Notes: a model not told the origin generated them from the letters alone. Shown: positions 49,501-58,268, numbered from the stretch's first letter. The stretch is 64,000 nt of DNA from WTFV01 sp965200895 (GCA_965200895.1 CBDAVM010000002.1:1674001-1738000), one strand, 5' to 3'. A program made the numbers and translations.

Positions 49501-49977
49501 CTGCAGGGTATTGCCGGTCGGGATGGCGTCGAGCAGCTCGCGGTCGAGCACCTCGGCGCGCGCCGTCGACTGGACGTCGACCAGAGGCGCCTGGCCGGAG
49601 ACGGTGACCGTCTCCTCAAGGGCGCCCACCGACAGCTCGGCGTTGACCGTGGCCGTGAAGTCGGCCGGCAGGTTCTGCCCCTCGACCACGACGGTCGAGA
49701 AGCCGGGCAGGCTGAACATCAGGCGGTAGACGCCGGGCCGCAGGTCGATCAGCGTGTAACGTCCCGCCCCGTCCGTGAAGGCGACGCGGCTGCCCTCGAT
49801 GAGCGCCGGGCTGGACGCCTCGACGGTGACGCCGGGCAGGATGCCGCCGGTGTTGTCGGTCACCAGCCCGGTGATGGTCTGCGCCATCGCGGCGCCCGGC
49901 GCCAGGGCCAGGCAGACCAGCGCGACGGCGGTGCGCGAGCATCGCGCGCGGTTCGTGTGGTTCGGTTCCTGCAACAA
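46573..49977 (-). CDS. Oar-like TonB-dependent receptor with carboxypeptidase-regulatory domain (copy 2)
   Basis: 1134 residues from a TTG start at 49977, which is preceded by AAGGAGG at ideal spacing; upstream in-frame codons are unlike protein. The signal peptide (SRTAVALVCLALAPGAAMAQ) is followed by the regulatory domain (GLVTDNTGGILPGVTVEASS), the plug with DAIPTGNTLQSTAQLITGVK, and a barrel ending FATNIHW. Order and motifs copy the neighbouring receptor, so it arose by tandem duplication; the substrate may differ because the barrel loops diverge. The long leader (49978-50384) contains a strong GC hairpin at about 50109-50137. Confidence 0.9.
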   Translation of the reverse strand: MLQEPNHTNRARCSRTAVALVCLALAPGAAMAQTITGLVTDNTGGILPGVTVEASSPALIEGSRVAFTDGAGRYTLIDLRPGVYRLMFSLPGFSTVVVEGQNLPADFTATVNAELSVGALEETVTVSGQAPLVDVQSTARAEVLDRELLDAIPTGNTLQSTAQLITGVKMNRPEVGLTTAAQQTYMSVHGMSPSQVTIQVDGQNMNSIGGDGAVQSYHNHLANQEMVYETSGMSAETSGGGVRINMVPREGGNTQSGQLWFGGSHDSLQRDGLESLSQEVQNRGVTSTEGIAMMYDMNLVHGGPLVRDRFWYFGSVRNFQIDKKVTNSFWRFDPNGSIPQNWYYAAPRWFDPDPQKLDGTNGTERIPGIDENTISSGLLRLTFQASQNNKFSAHIDRVFKERYANHGSNDDIATAGRWQGSPIYYTGSAKWTSTLSSRLLLEAGYSTNVENWNQQDPPGGVSALGQDLTQDRAAGWMPCHATPCFENYGHPAQLSGPDEFNPTIDPWYGLVLRHDQSTGFRDRYHWGREHWRVERFNYNVGLSYVTGSHNIKVGTNNSWGPYESYRTGNGDLERQMYRNGIPEFARVTNRPVISGIDYARDMGIFAQDTWTIDRLTLNLGLRWEQMIAHTYEAGPNVTPGPRSTITQTGRFVAAQSFASRRNLPNWKDFAPRLGLSYDVFGDASTALKVSWGRYNAANTFTYAEWFNPVSYQRENRNWVDCASLDGRACLTQTELMAMGLNPGIAFGASTADAHTVGVEGTVWNGGTNGDGFAQDWEIGPPLRANFGGLASRPVEHPDGVERNWVSVLNVGVQRELFEGFSASFNWYRRDTYDSVLRVNRALGFDDYTGFLMDNPCVTDPNRGFLSCNQSGGLVPARISVFNLNPEGAGIADDWVVQNTPTGDDFSEVYNGFETGFNARLPNGSTVFGGWVMERNVFVRCDIPHDPNRLLFCDPRGRSDMVGGVPITQPAYSIPFLQEFKISGNVPLPGGFWISGSAQFYPAQEAVAGGSQDQWGGTHRGGELSGARPYAGNINYNVTPANVMDNLGIARTEGISVPLLPAGQLFYDRLTQIDLSVRRTFTLGNGMRMDLQADLYNIVNYQPILNGTNTYGGSLGRASSTIQGRFVQFATNIHW

Positions 49978-50384
49978 CGAATATGCCTCCTTCGAAGGGT
50001 TGCACTGCGCCGCGACCCCGTGCGCGCGGCGGTAGCTCCCTGCAAGAGCAAGTTTCGTACCGGTTCTCGTCAGCGCGCAGCGTGGTCTGCGACGACGCAG
50101 CGAACTCCGGTGCCCCCCCTCGGGGGAGGGGGACACCGCACGCCGCCCACGTCGTGACGCGGCGCCCGAATCCAGCCGGATGGATCCACGATCCGGGATT
50201 CGGCGGTGTCGGCGTCTCACCCCGGCGACCGGTGACGTCGCTCCGCGACTGGACCTCCAATCCGCATGCAGATGGCAGCAGATGCCCAGTATCCAGGTGC
50301 GCAACGTCCCGACGACCTGCATCGGACTCTCACCTTGCGCCGGCGCTCGACGACGGCGCGTCGGCGGCCCGGCGCCGGTGGACG
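49978..50384. other. Leader and intergenic region upstream of TonB receptor 2
   Basis: 407 bp without a gene. AAGGAGG just before the TTG at 49977 is the ribosome site. A GC hairpin (GGTGCCCCCCC with GGAGGGGGACACC, about 50109-50137) stands in the middle and may shape the receptor leader. No clear -10/-35 pair was found. Confidence 0.4.
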
Positions 50385-52370
50385 TCACGCCCGGGCCGCG
50401 TCGGCGAGCCGGCGGGCCTCGGCGACCCAGCCGTGGTAGGTCTTCCGCAGGTCGACGAGGAAGGCCCGCATCTGCTCCCGGTCGCGCGGGTCGCCCAGCA
50501 CGTCGGACACCCGGAACGGCGGCTTGATCACCGCCGCGCAGACCGTCGAGTGGACCCGGCGGTCGAAGTGGGCGACCGCTATGGGAACGATCAGCGGCTC
50601 GGGATCGACGCTGGCGGCGAGGCGGAAGGCCCCGGGCTTGAAGGGCCCCGGCGAGTCCTCCGTCCAGTAGCTCGTGCCCTCGGGGCTGAGGATCAGGTTG
50701 GTGCCGGCCCGCAGGCAGCGGCCCGCGGTCTCGAAGAACTCGTCCTGTCGGCTGCGGCGCTGCTCCGGCGTCTCCTCGATGCGGTCGGACTCGTGCGTGT
50801 AGACGGCGATGTGGCCCAGCCGGTCGTAGTACGCCTGGTGCCCGTACTCCGATCCGCGGCTCTGCCGGACCACCCGGATGCCGCTGTCGCCGTAGCGCCG
50901 GTCGAGGATCATCGCGCTCACGAAGTGCGAGTCCAGCGTGAGCTGGAAGTTGTTGGGCAGCGTGTTATGCTCGTGGTTCTTCAGGTGGTTGAAGATGAAG
51001 ATGTGGCCGGGGTCGGCCGGCAGGCGCTCGTCGCCCTCGACGACGTAGCGCATGCGGCGGAACGCCTGCTGGAACCCGCGCGCGCACAGCTTGCGCACGT
51101 CGCGGGCCGGCATACGGTCCGGCGCGGTCGCCACCGCGTGGTAGACGCGGCGCAACGCCTCGAAGAACTCGTGCTCGCGCTTCACGTCGCGCAGCATCTC
51201 CTGGCACAGCTCGGCCAGGCTGCGCTCGAGCGCATCGCCCTCGGCCGCCAGCCGCTCGATGATCGCGAAGGCGTCGCCCACGGTGAGCTGGCTCCCGAGC
51301 AGGTGCGGCACGGTGTGCAGCGGCGAGTGGACACTCAACTGCGTGCAGCTCTGTTCGAGCAGGTTGCCGACCGCCAGCCGCTCCTTCTCGAACCGCCGCG
51401 AGATGAACAGGGCGCGCGCGGCGCCCAGGTGCGTGGACGCCAGCCACAGCACGCGGCGCGCCAGGGCCAGGGCGAAGTGCGGATCGTCGCGCAGCGCCGT
51501 CTCGATCCGCGGCGTCTCGAAGCGGTACACCGTGCAGTCGCGGGTCGCCACCACCGAGGCGTCGTGGGCATCGGCGCCCGGCAGCCCGGCCAGGGCCACG
51601 ACCGAGCCCGGCTCCGAGATGGTCCGCAGGGCGAAGGCGTCGCCGGACGACGGCGGGCTGTAGTTGAGCGCCACGCGACCGGTGGCCAGCACCCACAGGC
51701 CGGGCTCCGGGCTCCCCTGCTCGACGATGGGCTCGCCGCGGCAGAAGTAGCGGCTCTCGACGGCCCCTGCGAACAGGCGCAGTTGCCCCTCCTCCAGCGG
51801 CGCGAAGAACGCCGACCGCCGCAGCAGCTCGACCAACGGCGGCGGGGCGCGGTTGTACGCCTCCTCCTCCCCCTCGTCCTGCAGGGCCCGCGCGAAGTTC
51901 ACCGGCGTCTGCGAGTACGCCGTCAGCCGCGCCCGCATCGCGGCCAGCCGCTCGAAGCACTGGCGGAGGATCGGCTCCAGGAAGACGACGCCCAGCCGCG
52001 GCTGCTCCTCGAAGAGCGCGGCCAGGGCAGCGTGCTCGAACTGCAGCGTGCGGCAGGGCCGGGTGCAGACCACGGTGGTGGCGTAGCGCCGCAGGTCGCG
52101 GAACCCGGACCAGCCGACCGCCGTCCACGGGGCCGAACGCTCGCCGACATCGAGGTCCTCGTTGCCCTCATCGAGCCGGATCCGGAACCGGACGCCCCCC
52201 GCCTCCACGAAGAACAGGCGTCGGGCCGGGGCGAACTGCCGCGTCAGGACGCCGCCGGCATCGAAGCGGCGCTCCTCGGCCAGCGCGGCCAGACGCTCCC
52301 ACGGCAGGCCGCGGTCCGCGTCGAGCCACGACGCACGCGCACGGATGGAAGCGATACACTCTCGTGTCAC
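50385..52370 (-). CDS. Cyclic-nucleotide-binding (two domains) and PlsC-type acyltransferase fusion
   Basis: About 661 residues from GTG 52370. Two cNMP-binding-like domains are followed by a helical linker and a PlsC/GPAT-like acyltransferase domain. First sensor about 28-145: FDAGGVLTRQFAPARRLFFVEAG. Second about 185-310: FAPLEEGQLRLFAGAV, GEPIVEQGSPEPGLWVLATGRVAL. The acyltransferase HX4D motif is altered to HX4E in FIFNHLKNHEHNTL; the later EGTS motif (LSPEGTSYW) and PLIVPIAVAHFD are kept. It likely acylates a lysophospholipid or related acceptor under control of cAMP/cGMP or another small ligand. It is divergent from the esterase gene across 92 bp. Confidence 0.83.
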   Translation of the reverse strand: MTRECIASIRARASWLDADRGLPWERLAALAEERRFDAGGVLTRQFAPARRLFFVEAGGVRFRIRLDEGNEDLDVGERSAPWTAVGWSGFRDLRRYATTVVCTRPCRTLQFEHAALAALFEEQPRLGVVFLEPILRQCFERLAAMRARLTAYSQTPVNFARALQDEGEEEAYNRAPPPLVELLRRSAFFAPLEEGQLRLFAGAVESRYFCRGEPIVEQGSPEPGLWVLATGRVALNYSPPSSGDAFALRTISEPGSVVALAGLPGADAHDASVVATRDCTVYRFETPRIETALRDDPHFALALARRVLWLASTHLGAARALFISRRFEKERLAVGNLLEQSCTQLSVHSPLHTVPHLLGSQLTVGDAFAIIERLAAEGDALERSLAELCQEMLRDVKREHEFFEALRRVYHAVATAPDRMPARDVRKLCARGFQQAFRRMRYVVEGDERLPADPGHIFIFNHLKNHEHNTLPNNFQLTLDSHFVSAMILDRRYGDSGIRVVRQSRGSEYGHQAYYDRLGHIAVYTHESDRIEETPEQRRSRQDEFFETAGRCLRAGTNLILSPEGTSYWTEDSPGPFKPGAFRLAASVDPEPLIVPIAVAHFDRRVHSTVCAAVIKPPFRVSDVLGDPRDREQMRAFLVDLRKTYHGWVAEARRLADAARA

Positions 52371-52462
52371 GTTCGACCGTTCGTCGGCTCCGGCTTGCTC
52401 GTCGGCTCCGGCGCGCGCCACGTTCGTCGGCAGCGCCGCTGCCTCGGCACGTACGTCACGCC

Positions 52463-53530
52463 ATGCGCCGCCACGACGCGATCCGGGCCACTCGACCACC
52501 GCTGACCCGACCCGACGGCTTCTTCCCCTTCTGGCGGGACACGCTGGCGGCGCTGGCCACCGCGCCCGCGAACCCGCGGCCCGGGCTGGCCGTGACCGCG
52601 CCGGAGGGCGCCCGCATCGTCCCCGTGCGCTTCTCGTCCCTGGGCGGCTGCGACATCCAGGGGTTCCTGATCACGCGGGACGGCGGCGACGCGCCGCCGT
52701 CAGCGGCCCGCCGACCGCTGGTGGTGACCACGCACGGCTACAACGGGCAGTGTAATCCCGTGCTGGAGGCGCGGCACACCGCGGCCACCGGGGCGGACCT
52801 CTTCTGCTTCGATGTGCGCGGTTTCGGACTGTCGCGCACCGCCTGTCCGGTCGATCCGCGCGGTTACATCCTGACCGGCGTGACGGATCCGCGCACCTCC
52901 ATACTGCGCGGCGCGGTCTGCGACTACGTGCGCGCCGCCGAGGTGGCGCAGCAGCTTGGCGACGGTCTCGCGGGCGTCGTCTTCCACGGTCGCAGCTACG
53001 GCGGCGCGCTCGCATTCCTCGCCCAGGGACTCACGTCGCGCGCCGACTACCTGGCGGTGGCGCTGCCCACGTTCGGCTGGGTCGAGGGCCGCCGGCGGCT
53101 GGTGACGCGCGGGTCGGGCCAGGAGGTCAACGACCACCTCGCACAGAACCCGCGTCTGGAAGCGGCGGCGATGGCGACGCTGCGCTACTTCGACACGGTC
53201 AACGTCGCCGATCGCATCACCTGCCCCACCTTGATGGGCGTGGCGCGGCGGGACGAGGTGGTGCCCGCCGCCACGGTCTACGCCATCGCCAACCACATGG
53301 ACCCGCCGCCCGAGATCATCGAGCTGCCGGTCGGCCACTCCACCGACGAGGAGGAGCGCCGCTGGGTCGACTTCGACGCGCGCTGGACCGCTTCGGTGGC
53401 CGCACTGGGCGCGCGGGAAGCCGTCGCCCGCGGCACACCCGACACACCCCGACCGGCGGCACGCAACTCGCCTGCCGCGGACAACGCCCGCGCCGACGGC
53501 GGTCCCGCCCGGCGTCAGTACTTGTCGTAG
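52463..53530 (+). CDS. Acetyl-xylan-esterase-like alpha/beta hydrolase
   Basis: About 355 residues from ATG 52463; an earlier ATG at 52364 adds Arg-rich residues. AXE1-type fold: oxyanion region VVTTHGYNGQ, nucleophile Ser in VFHGRSYGGALAF, Asp in GVARRDEVVP, His in ELPVGHSTDEE. No signal peptide is visible, so probably cytoplasmic. It may deacetylate sugars or antibiotics. It ends 16 bp inside the 3' end of the convergent VOC gene. Confidence 0.8.
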   Translation: MRRHDAIRATRPPLTRPDGFFPFWRDTLAALATAPANPRPGLAVTAPEGARIVPVRFSSLGGCDIQGFLITRDGGDAPPSAARRPLVVTTHGYNGQCNPVLEARHTAATGADLFCFDVRGFGLSRTACPVDPRGYILTGVTDPRTSILRGAVCDYVRAAEVAQQLGDGLAGVVFHGRSYGGALAFLAQGLTSRADYLAVALPTFGWVEGRRRLVTRGSGQEVNDHLAQNPRLEAAAMATLRYFDTVNVADRITCPTLMGVARRDEVVPAATVYAIANHMDPPPEIIELPVGHSTDEEERRWVDFDARWTASVAALGAREAVARGTPDTPRPAARNSPAADNARADGGPARRQYLS

Positions 53531-54324
53531 CCTTCGGTCAGCTCGATGTAGGTGCCGGCCGGGTCGGTCAGGAACGCGCTGTCGAGCCCGACGCTCTCGA
53601 CCTCGTGGTACTCGACGTCGAACTCGATTCCCTTCGCCTTGAGCTTCTCGCAGAACGCCTTCAGGTCATCCACCTCGAAGCCGATGTGGTCGAGGGCGCG
53701 CCCGCGGGTCGGCTCGGTCGCCACATCCGTGCCGGCGAAGCTCATGTTCATGCCGGGCACATCGGTCGTCGTCTGAATCCGGCCGCGCGGGCGGATGCGG
53801 AAATTGAACACCTCCGAGTACCAGTCGAGCAGCTCCTCGTGCTCCGGCGTCCAGAAGTGAATGTGGTAGCCGGCGATCGGGACGTGCAGCGACGGATCCT
53901 CCTGCAGCTCCACCCAGACGTCGTCGGGGGCCATGACGTACGCGTTGGGCATCCCCTCGGCGCCGGTGAAAATCTGCCCCGCCTCCATGCCGGCGGCGGT
54001 CCAGCGCTCCACGAACTCGGCCGTGTTGCGCACCTTGAAGCCGAAGTGATCCATGACCGAGCCCTGGGTCGGCCCGGCAGGCTCGCGCTCGCTCAGTGCG
54101 ATCAGGAAGTTCGGCAGCTTGATGGTGGTCAGCGGCTCCGTCCGGACGACCTCGCCGCCGAACCACTCGACCCAGATCTTCTTGTGGGCCTCGATGTCGG
54201 TCACGTTCAGGTGCACGTGGCCGAAAGTGATGCCGTCGGCGTTCGGCGTCGCGAGCTGGGCCTCGGCGGGAGGCGCGGCGGCGGCGAGCGCGAGGACCAG
54301 GGTGGATGTCAGCAACAGCCTCAT
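53515..54324 (-). CDS. Secreted VOC-superfamily protein (glyoxalase/dioxygenase fold)
   Basis: 269 residues; the ATG follows AAAGGAGAATCGACC. Signal peptide MRLLLTSTLVLALAAAAPP, cleaved near AEAQ. Two VOC modules: FGHVHLNVTDIEAHKKIWVEWF and DHFGFKVRNTAEFVERW, then HFWTPEHEELLDWYSEVFNF and DHIGFEVDDLKAFCEKL. Paired His/Glu residues suggest a metal site. Substrate unknown (glyoxalase-, dioxygenase- or antibiotic-resistance-like). Export of a VOC protein is less common but recurrent in this phylum. Confidence 0.82.
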   Translation of the reverse strand: MRLLLTSTLVLALAAAAPPAEAQLATPNADGITFGHVHLNVTDIEAHKKIWVEWFGGEVVRTEPLTTIKLPNFLIALSEREPAGPTQGSVMDHFGFKVRNTAEFVERWTAAGMEAGQIFTGAEGMPNAYVMAPDDVWVELQEDPSLHVPIAGYHIHFWTPEHEELLDWYSEVFNFRIRPRGRIQTTTDVPGMNMSFAGTDVATEPTRGRALDHIGFEVDDLKAFCEKLKAKGIEFDVEYHEVESVGLDSAFLTDPAGTYIELTEGYDKY

Positions 54325-54448
54325 GGTCGATTCTCCTTTTGGCGGCGCGTCGCACACGGCGGGAACGCCGCGTGGTTCGCGAGGTCTCACGGCCACCTAG
54401 CCCGACGATCGTCGCCTGCGGCTCCGATTGTCGCCCAACCAAGCCTGA

Positions 54449-54486
54449 CTAGGAGCCTGCACCGTTCCTGCGGCGCAAACTCCTAG
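54449..54486. other. Inverted repeat between the VOC and NHL genes
   Basis: CTAGGAG and CTCCTAG flank a 24-base loop. It lies in the divergent promoter region of the VOC (minus) and NHL (plus) genes and could be an operator or hairpin; no regulator can be named. Confidence 0.4.
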
Positions 54487-54544
54487 TGTATCGTGCTTCC
54501 GTGCGCGGCCGGCGCCGACCGCAGGCCGTGGGAGGGAACGACAA

Positions 54545-55735
54545 ATGGCTGAGAGCAGGAACGGGCGCGCGCGGAGCGCGTGGAACGTCGCGACGACGCT
54601 CGCCGCGGCGGCGGTGTGGACGATCCTCGCGGCCACGGACACGGCCGGCGCAGGCACGGGTGCTCCGACCGGGCCGTCCGGAGCGGCAGAACAGGCGGGC
54701 CAGGCCGAACCGGCGGCGGAGATCCCGCAGTTCCGGGTCGATCCCTTCTGGCCGGCGCTGCCCGACGACTGGATCCTCGGCCAGACGGCCGGTGTGGACG
54801 TGGACGCCGACGATCACGTCTGGCTCATCCACCGGCCGCGCACGCTCGACGCCCGGCAGCGCGGCGAGGAGGGGATGTGCTGCACCCCGGCGCCGCCCGT
54901 GATCGAGTTCGCCGCCGACGGCACGGTGCTGCGTTCGTGGGGCGGCCCCGGCGCCGGTTACGAGTGGCCCCAGAGCGAGCACGGCATCCACGTCGACCAC
55001 CGGGGCCATGTCTGGATCGGCGGCAACGCGGCCGGCGACGCGCACATCCTGAAGTTCACGAAGGACGGCGAGTTCCTGCTGCAGATCGGCCGCGCCGGGC
55101 AGAGCGGCGGCAGCAACGACACCGCCAACCTCGGACGCCCGGCCGGGATCCGGGTGGACCCGGAGGCCAACGAGGTCTATGTCGCCGACGGCTACGGCAA
55201 CCGGCGGGTGATCGTCTTCGACGCCGACAGCGGAGCCTACAAGCGCCACTGGGGCGCCTACGGCGAGCGCCCGGACGATGTCGAGCTGCCGCCCTACGAC
55301 CCGGACGCCGATCCGATCCGCCACTACCGCAGCCCGGTGCACGACGTGGCCATCGCCGACGACGGCCTGGTCTACGTGGCCGACCGCACCAACGACCGTC
55401 TGCAGGTCTTCCGCAAGGACGGGACCTTCGTGCGCGAGGCGTTCATCCGCCCCGACACCCTCGGCAGCGGATCGGCCTCGGGCGTGACGCTGTCGGTCGA
55501 TCCCGACCAGCGCTGGCTGTTCGTGCCCGACGGCACCAACAACGTGATCTGGATTCTCGACCGCGCCTCGCTGACCGTGGTCGACCGCATCGGCCGCATG
55601 GGCAAGTACGCCGGTCAGTTCTACCGGCTGCACAACGTCGCCATCGACTCGCGGGGCAACCTGTACACCACGGAGGTCAATGTCGGGCAGCGGCTCCAGA
55701 AGTTCGACCGGCTGTCGGGAGGGGACGCCCCCTGA
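54545..55735 (+). CDS. Secreted NHL-repeat beta-propeller protein
   Basis: 396 residues; the ATG follows GGAGGGAACGACAA. Signal segment at about 14-36 (AWNVATTLAAAAVWTILAA). Repeated propeller blades: DDHVWLIHRP, VLRSWGGPG, HVWIGGNAAGDAHILKFTKDGEFLLQIG, EVYVADGYGNRRVIVFDADSG, LVYVADRTNDRLQVFRKDGTF and LYTTEVNVGQRLQKF. It resembles the 6-bladed fold of peptidyl-alpha-hydroxyglycine lyases, but that activity is not assured. Probably periplasmic or secreted. Confidence 0.82.
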   Translation: MAESRNGRARSAWNVATTLAAAAVWTILAATDTAGAGTGAPTGPSGAAEQAGQAEPAAEIPQFRVDPFWPALPDDWILGQTAGVDVDADDHVWLIHRPRTLDARQRGEEGMCCTPAPPVIEFAADGTVLRSWGGPGAGYEWPQSEHGIHVDHRGHVWIGGNAAGDAHILKFTKDGEFLLQIGRAGQSGGSNDTANLGRPAGIRVDPEANEVYVADGYGNRRVIVFDADSGAYKRHWGAYGERPDDVELPPYDPDADPIRHYRSPVHDVAIADDGLVYVADRTNDRLQVFRKDGTFVREAFIRPDTLGSGSASGVTLSVDPDQRWLFVPDGTNNVIWILDRASLTVVDRIGRMGKYAGQFYRLHNVAIDSRGNLYTTEVNVGQRLQKFDRLSGGDAP

Positions 55736-55847
55736 TCCGGCGGCGGCTCCCCGCCTGAAGCTGACCACGCATCGCCGACCCATGCGCGCGAACGCGCGGT
55801 CGAGCGCTCCCGAAGGGCCGTCGTCGCGGGCGGAGCACCGGGCACGG

Positions 55848-56018
55848 TCAGCCTCCCGGTCGGGGTTGCGGCGGATCGTCGCCCCGCCCGGCCGCGCGCT
55901 CGTCGTGGCGCTGGCGGTCGAGCCGCAGGACGAACCACAGCGCGAAGGCCGCGAAGCCGAGCAGCAGGCAGACGGCTGCAGCCGGAACGACCCAGCCGAA
56001 GGTGACGCCGGTATCCAT
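55848..56018 (-). CDS. Small single-helix membrane protein
   Basis: 56 residues: a hydrophobic helix (FGWVVPAAAVCLLLGFAAF) then a basic/polar tail RLDRQRHDERAAGRGDDPP. Size and shape resemble tiny membrane assembly or oxidase-associated proteins such as CcmD, but there is no supporting neighbour, so I give no name. It lies between the NHL gene and hspQ on the opposite strand. Confidence 0.45.
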   Translation of the reverse strand: MDTGVTFGWVVPAAAVCLLLGFAAFALWFVLRLDRQRHDERAAGRGDDPPQPRPGG

Positions 56019-56093
56019 GGTGTGGACTATCCTATCCGCAACGCGAGCGGAGCCACGCGCGACCAGGCGTCGACCGCTGCCGGGCAACCAGCC

Positions 56094-56417
56094 ATGCATG
56101 ACACGGAACGGATCGCCAGGTTCTTCGTGGGGCAGATCGTCCATCACGTCCGGTTCGACTATCGCGGCGTGGTCTTCGACGTCGACCCGACTTTCCAGGG
56201 CAGCGACGCCTGGTACGCACGGGTCGCACGTTCGCGACCGCCGCGGGACCGTCCGTGGTACCACGTGCTGGTCGACGGCGCGCAGCACACGACCTACGTG
56301 GCGGAGCGGAACCTGGAGCCGGCCACCGACGCCGAGCCCATCCATCACCCGCTCGTGCAGGTGGTGTGCGGCGCCTACCGCGACGGCCGCTACCTGCCGC
56401 GCAGCGCCGTCCAGTAG
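56094..56417 (+). CDS. hspQ: Heat-shock protein HspQ / YccV-like
   Basis: 107 residues. The family pattern is complete: FFVGQIVHHVRFDYRGVVFDVDPTF, WYHVLVDGAQHTTYVAERNLEP and HPLVQVVCGAYRDGRYLP. Known members are HspQ (stress-induced, linked to stability of DnaA and protease delivery) and the YccV hemimethylated-DNA-binding domain. Single domain, cytoplasmic. A second ATG lies at residue 1/2 boundary bases; the start chosen gives the normal length. Confidence 0.88.
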   Translation: MHDTERIARFFVGQIVHHVRFDYRGVVFDVDPTFQGSDAWYARVARSRPPRDRPWYHVLVDGAQHTTYVAERNLEPATDAEPIHHPLVQVVCGAYRDGRYLPRSAVQ

Positions 56418-56570
56418 GAGCCCGGATCGATTCGGAAGCCTCCATGGAGCACGTCCGCAGAACGGATGCGCGGTCTCCCGGGTCCACAAGCCGGGCAGCC
56501 GGCGCTGCCCGGGCAGGGATGAACGTGGACTGACCGCGCAACTGTCTTCCACTCGCCACCACGCCGACCG

Positions 56571-58268
56571 ATGCCCGCAGCCCGTCGCCGCCGCACGCGC
56601 CCGAAACAGCCGCGCGCCGGCGCGCCCGGGCCGGGGACTCCCCCGCCTGCGCCGCCCTCCGCGCCGTCATCGGCAATCGGCGACCGGCGGCGCGGCGCCC
56701 GTGGAGCGACGCCCCGGCCCGCGCCCTCCACGTCCCCGGGACAACTCTTCGGCATCCCCCTGGCGCTGACGCTCGGCCTCCTGTCGATGTCGTTCCTGCC
56801 CCGCGTGCAGGCGTCAGCCGCACTCGCGCTGTCGTTCCAGGGCGCCGCGGGGGTGCTGCTGGCCTGGCTGGCGGCGCTCCACCTGCTGCACCGGCGCGAA
56901 CGCATCCGGCCGGCCATCGACACGGCCCTGCGCCCCCAGCACTACGTGCAGGCGGCGGTGCAACTGTCGGTCTTCGCCTACTGGGGCTGGTACTGGCGGC
57001 CGGTCTACGACCACGCCTGGCTGCTGGCCGGGCAGCTCGCCTTCGCCTACGCCTTCGATCTGCTGCTGGCCTGGTCGCGCCGCGAGCGCTACGTGCTGGG
57101 CTTCGGCCCCTTCCCGATCATCTTCAGCACCAACCTGTTCCTGTGGTTCCGCGACGACTGGTTCGGTCTGCAGTTCCTGATGATCGCGGTCGGCTTTCTC
57201 GGCAAGGCGTTCGTGCGCTGGGAACGCGACGGGCGGCGCGTGCACGTCTTCAATCCGTCCGCGTTCTCGCTGGGCCTGTTCTCGGTCGTCCTCATCGCCA
57301 CCGACACGACAGCGCTCACCTGGGGCGAGGAGATCGCCACCACGCTGACCCGGGCGCCGCGCATCTACCTGTTCCTGTTTCTCGCGGGCCTCGTGGTGAT
57401 GTACCGTTTCGCGATCACGCTGGTCGCAGGCTCCGCCGCGGCCGTCCTGTTCGGGCTGAGCGCACTGTGGGCGGCGGCGACCGGGGTGCCCTGGTTCGTC
57501 GACTCCGAGATCCCCACGGCGGTCTTCCTGGGCCTGCACCTGCTGGTCACCGATCCGTCGACCTCGCCGCGCACACCCATCGGGAAGACCGTCTTCGGCG
57601 TGCTGTACGGCGCGGGCGTCTTCGCACTCTACGCACTGCTCGGGGCGTTCGGGGCGCCCACCTTCTACGACAAGCTGCTGTCGGTGCCGCTGCTCAACCT
57701 GAGCGTGCGCCGGATCGACCGGCTGGCTGCCGCGCTCGAGTCCGGGGCGCCGCTGCGGCCGATCGCCGGACGAATGGCCCGCCCCGGCGCCAACCGCGTG
57801 CAGATGGCGGTCTGGATCGCCTTCTTCGCCGTGATGACCGTGGCGGGCGCGACCGACGGGCGGCACCGCGGCGACAGCGTGCCGTTCTGGGAGCAGGCGT
57901 GCGCCGAGGGGCGCCGGGGAGCGTGCGCGCGGCTGCTGCAGATCGAGGCGTCGTACTGCGCCGACGCCTCGGCCTGGGCCTGCAACGAACTCGGCCGCCA
58001 CTACCTGGACGGCGTCATCGTCGTCGCGGACGCGGCGCTCGGGCTCGACTACTTCGCACGGGCCTGCGAGCTGCGCTTCCGGCCGGCGTGCCTGAACCTG
58101 CTGGCGCAGGACAGTGCCTACGGCGCGCCGCCCAAGACCCTCGACCTGCGGCTGCTGCTGCGGGAGGGCGGACGCAACCTGATGGAGATGTCCGAGGCGG
58201 ACCTGCTGGCGCGGGCCTGTGACCACGGCTGGGCCTTCGCCTGCGGGCGGAGGGAGGCGCTCCGATGA
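56571..58268 (+). CDS. RnfD/NqrB-like membrane domain fused to a Sel1-like C-terminus
   Basis: 565 residues. After a disordered Pro/Ala/Arg-rich N-terminus (about 1-60) come about ten hydrophobic segments with RnfD/NqrB traits: VFNPSAFSLGLFS and LVTDPSTSPRTPIGKTVFGVLYG. Such proteins carry a covalent flavin in ion-pumping redox complexes. From about residue 440 a Cys-rich Sel1-repeat-like region follows (ACAEGRRGACARLLQ, AWACNELGRHYLDG, YFARACELRFRPACLNLL). No other rnf/nqr genes are nearby. The stop overlaps the next start as ATGA, so it is coupled to the FGE-like lipoprotein. This looks like a stand-alone membrane redox or scaffold protein, not a classical complex subunit. Confidence 0.75.
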   Translation: MPAARRRRTRPKQPRAGAPGPGTPPPAPPSAPSSAIGDRRRGARGATPRPAPSTSPGQLFGIPLALTLGLLSMSFLPRVQASAALALSFQGAAGVLLAWLAALHLLHRRERIRPAIDTALRPQHYVQAAVQLSVFAYWGWYWRPVYDHAWLLAGQLAFAYAFDLLLAWSRRERYVLGFGPFPIIFSTNLFLWFRDDWFGLQFLMIAVGFLGKAFVRWERDGRRVHVFNPSAFSLGLFSVVLIATDTTALTWGEEIATTLTRAPRIYLFLFLAGLVVMYRFAITLVAGSAAAVLFGLSALWAAATGVPWFVDSEIPTAVFLGLHLLVTDPSTSPRTPIGKTVFGVLYGAGVFALYALLGAFGAPTFYDKLLSVPLLNLSVRRIDRLAAALESGAPLRPIAGRMARPGANRVQMAVWIAFFAVMTVAGATDGRHRGDSVPFWEQACAEGRRGACARLLQIEASYCADASAWACNELGRHYLDGVIVVADAALGLDYFARACELRFRPACLNLLAQDSAYGAPPKTLDLRLLLREGGRNLMEMSEADLLARACDHGWAFACGRREALR

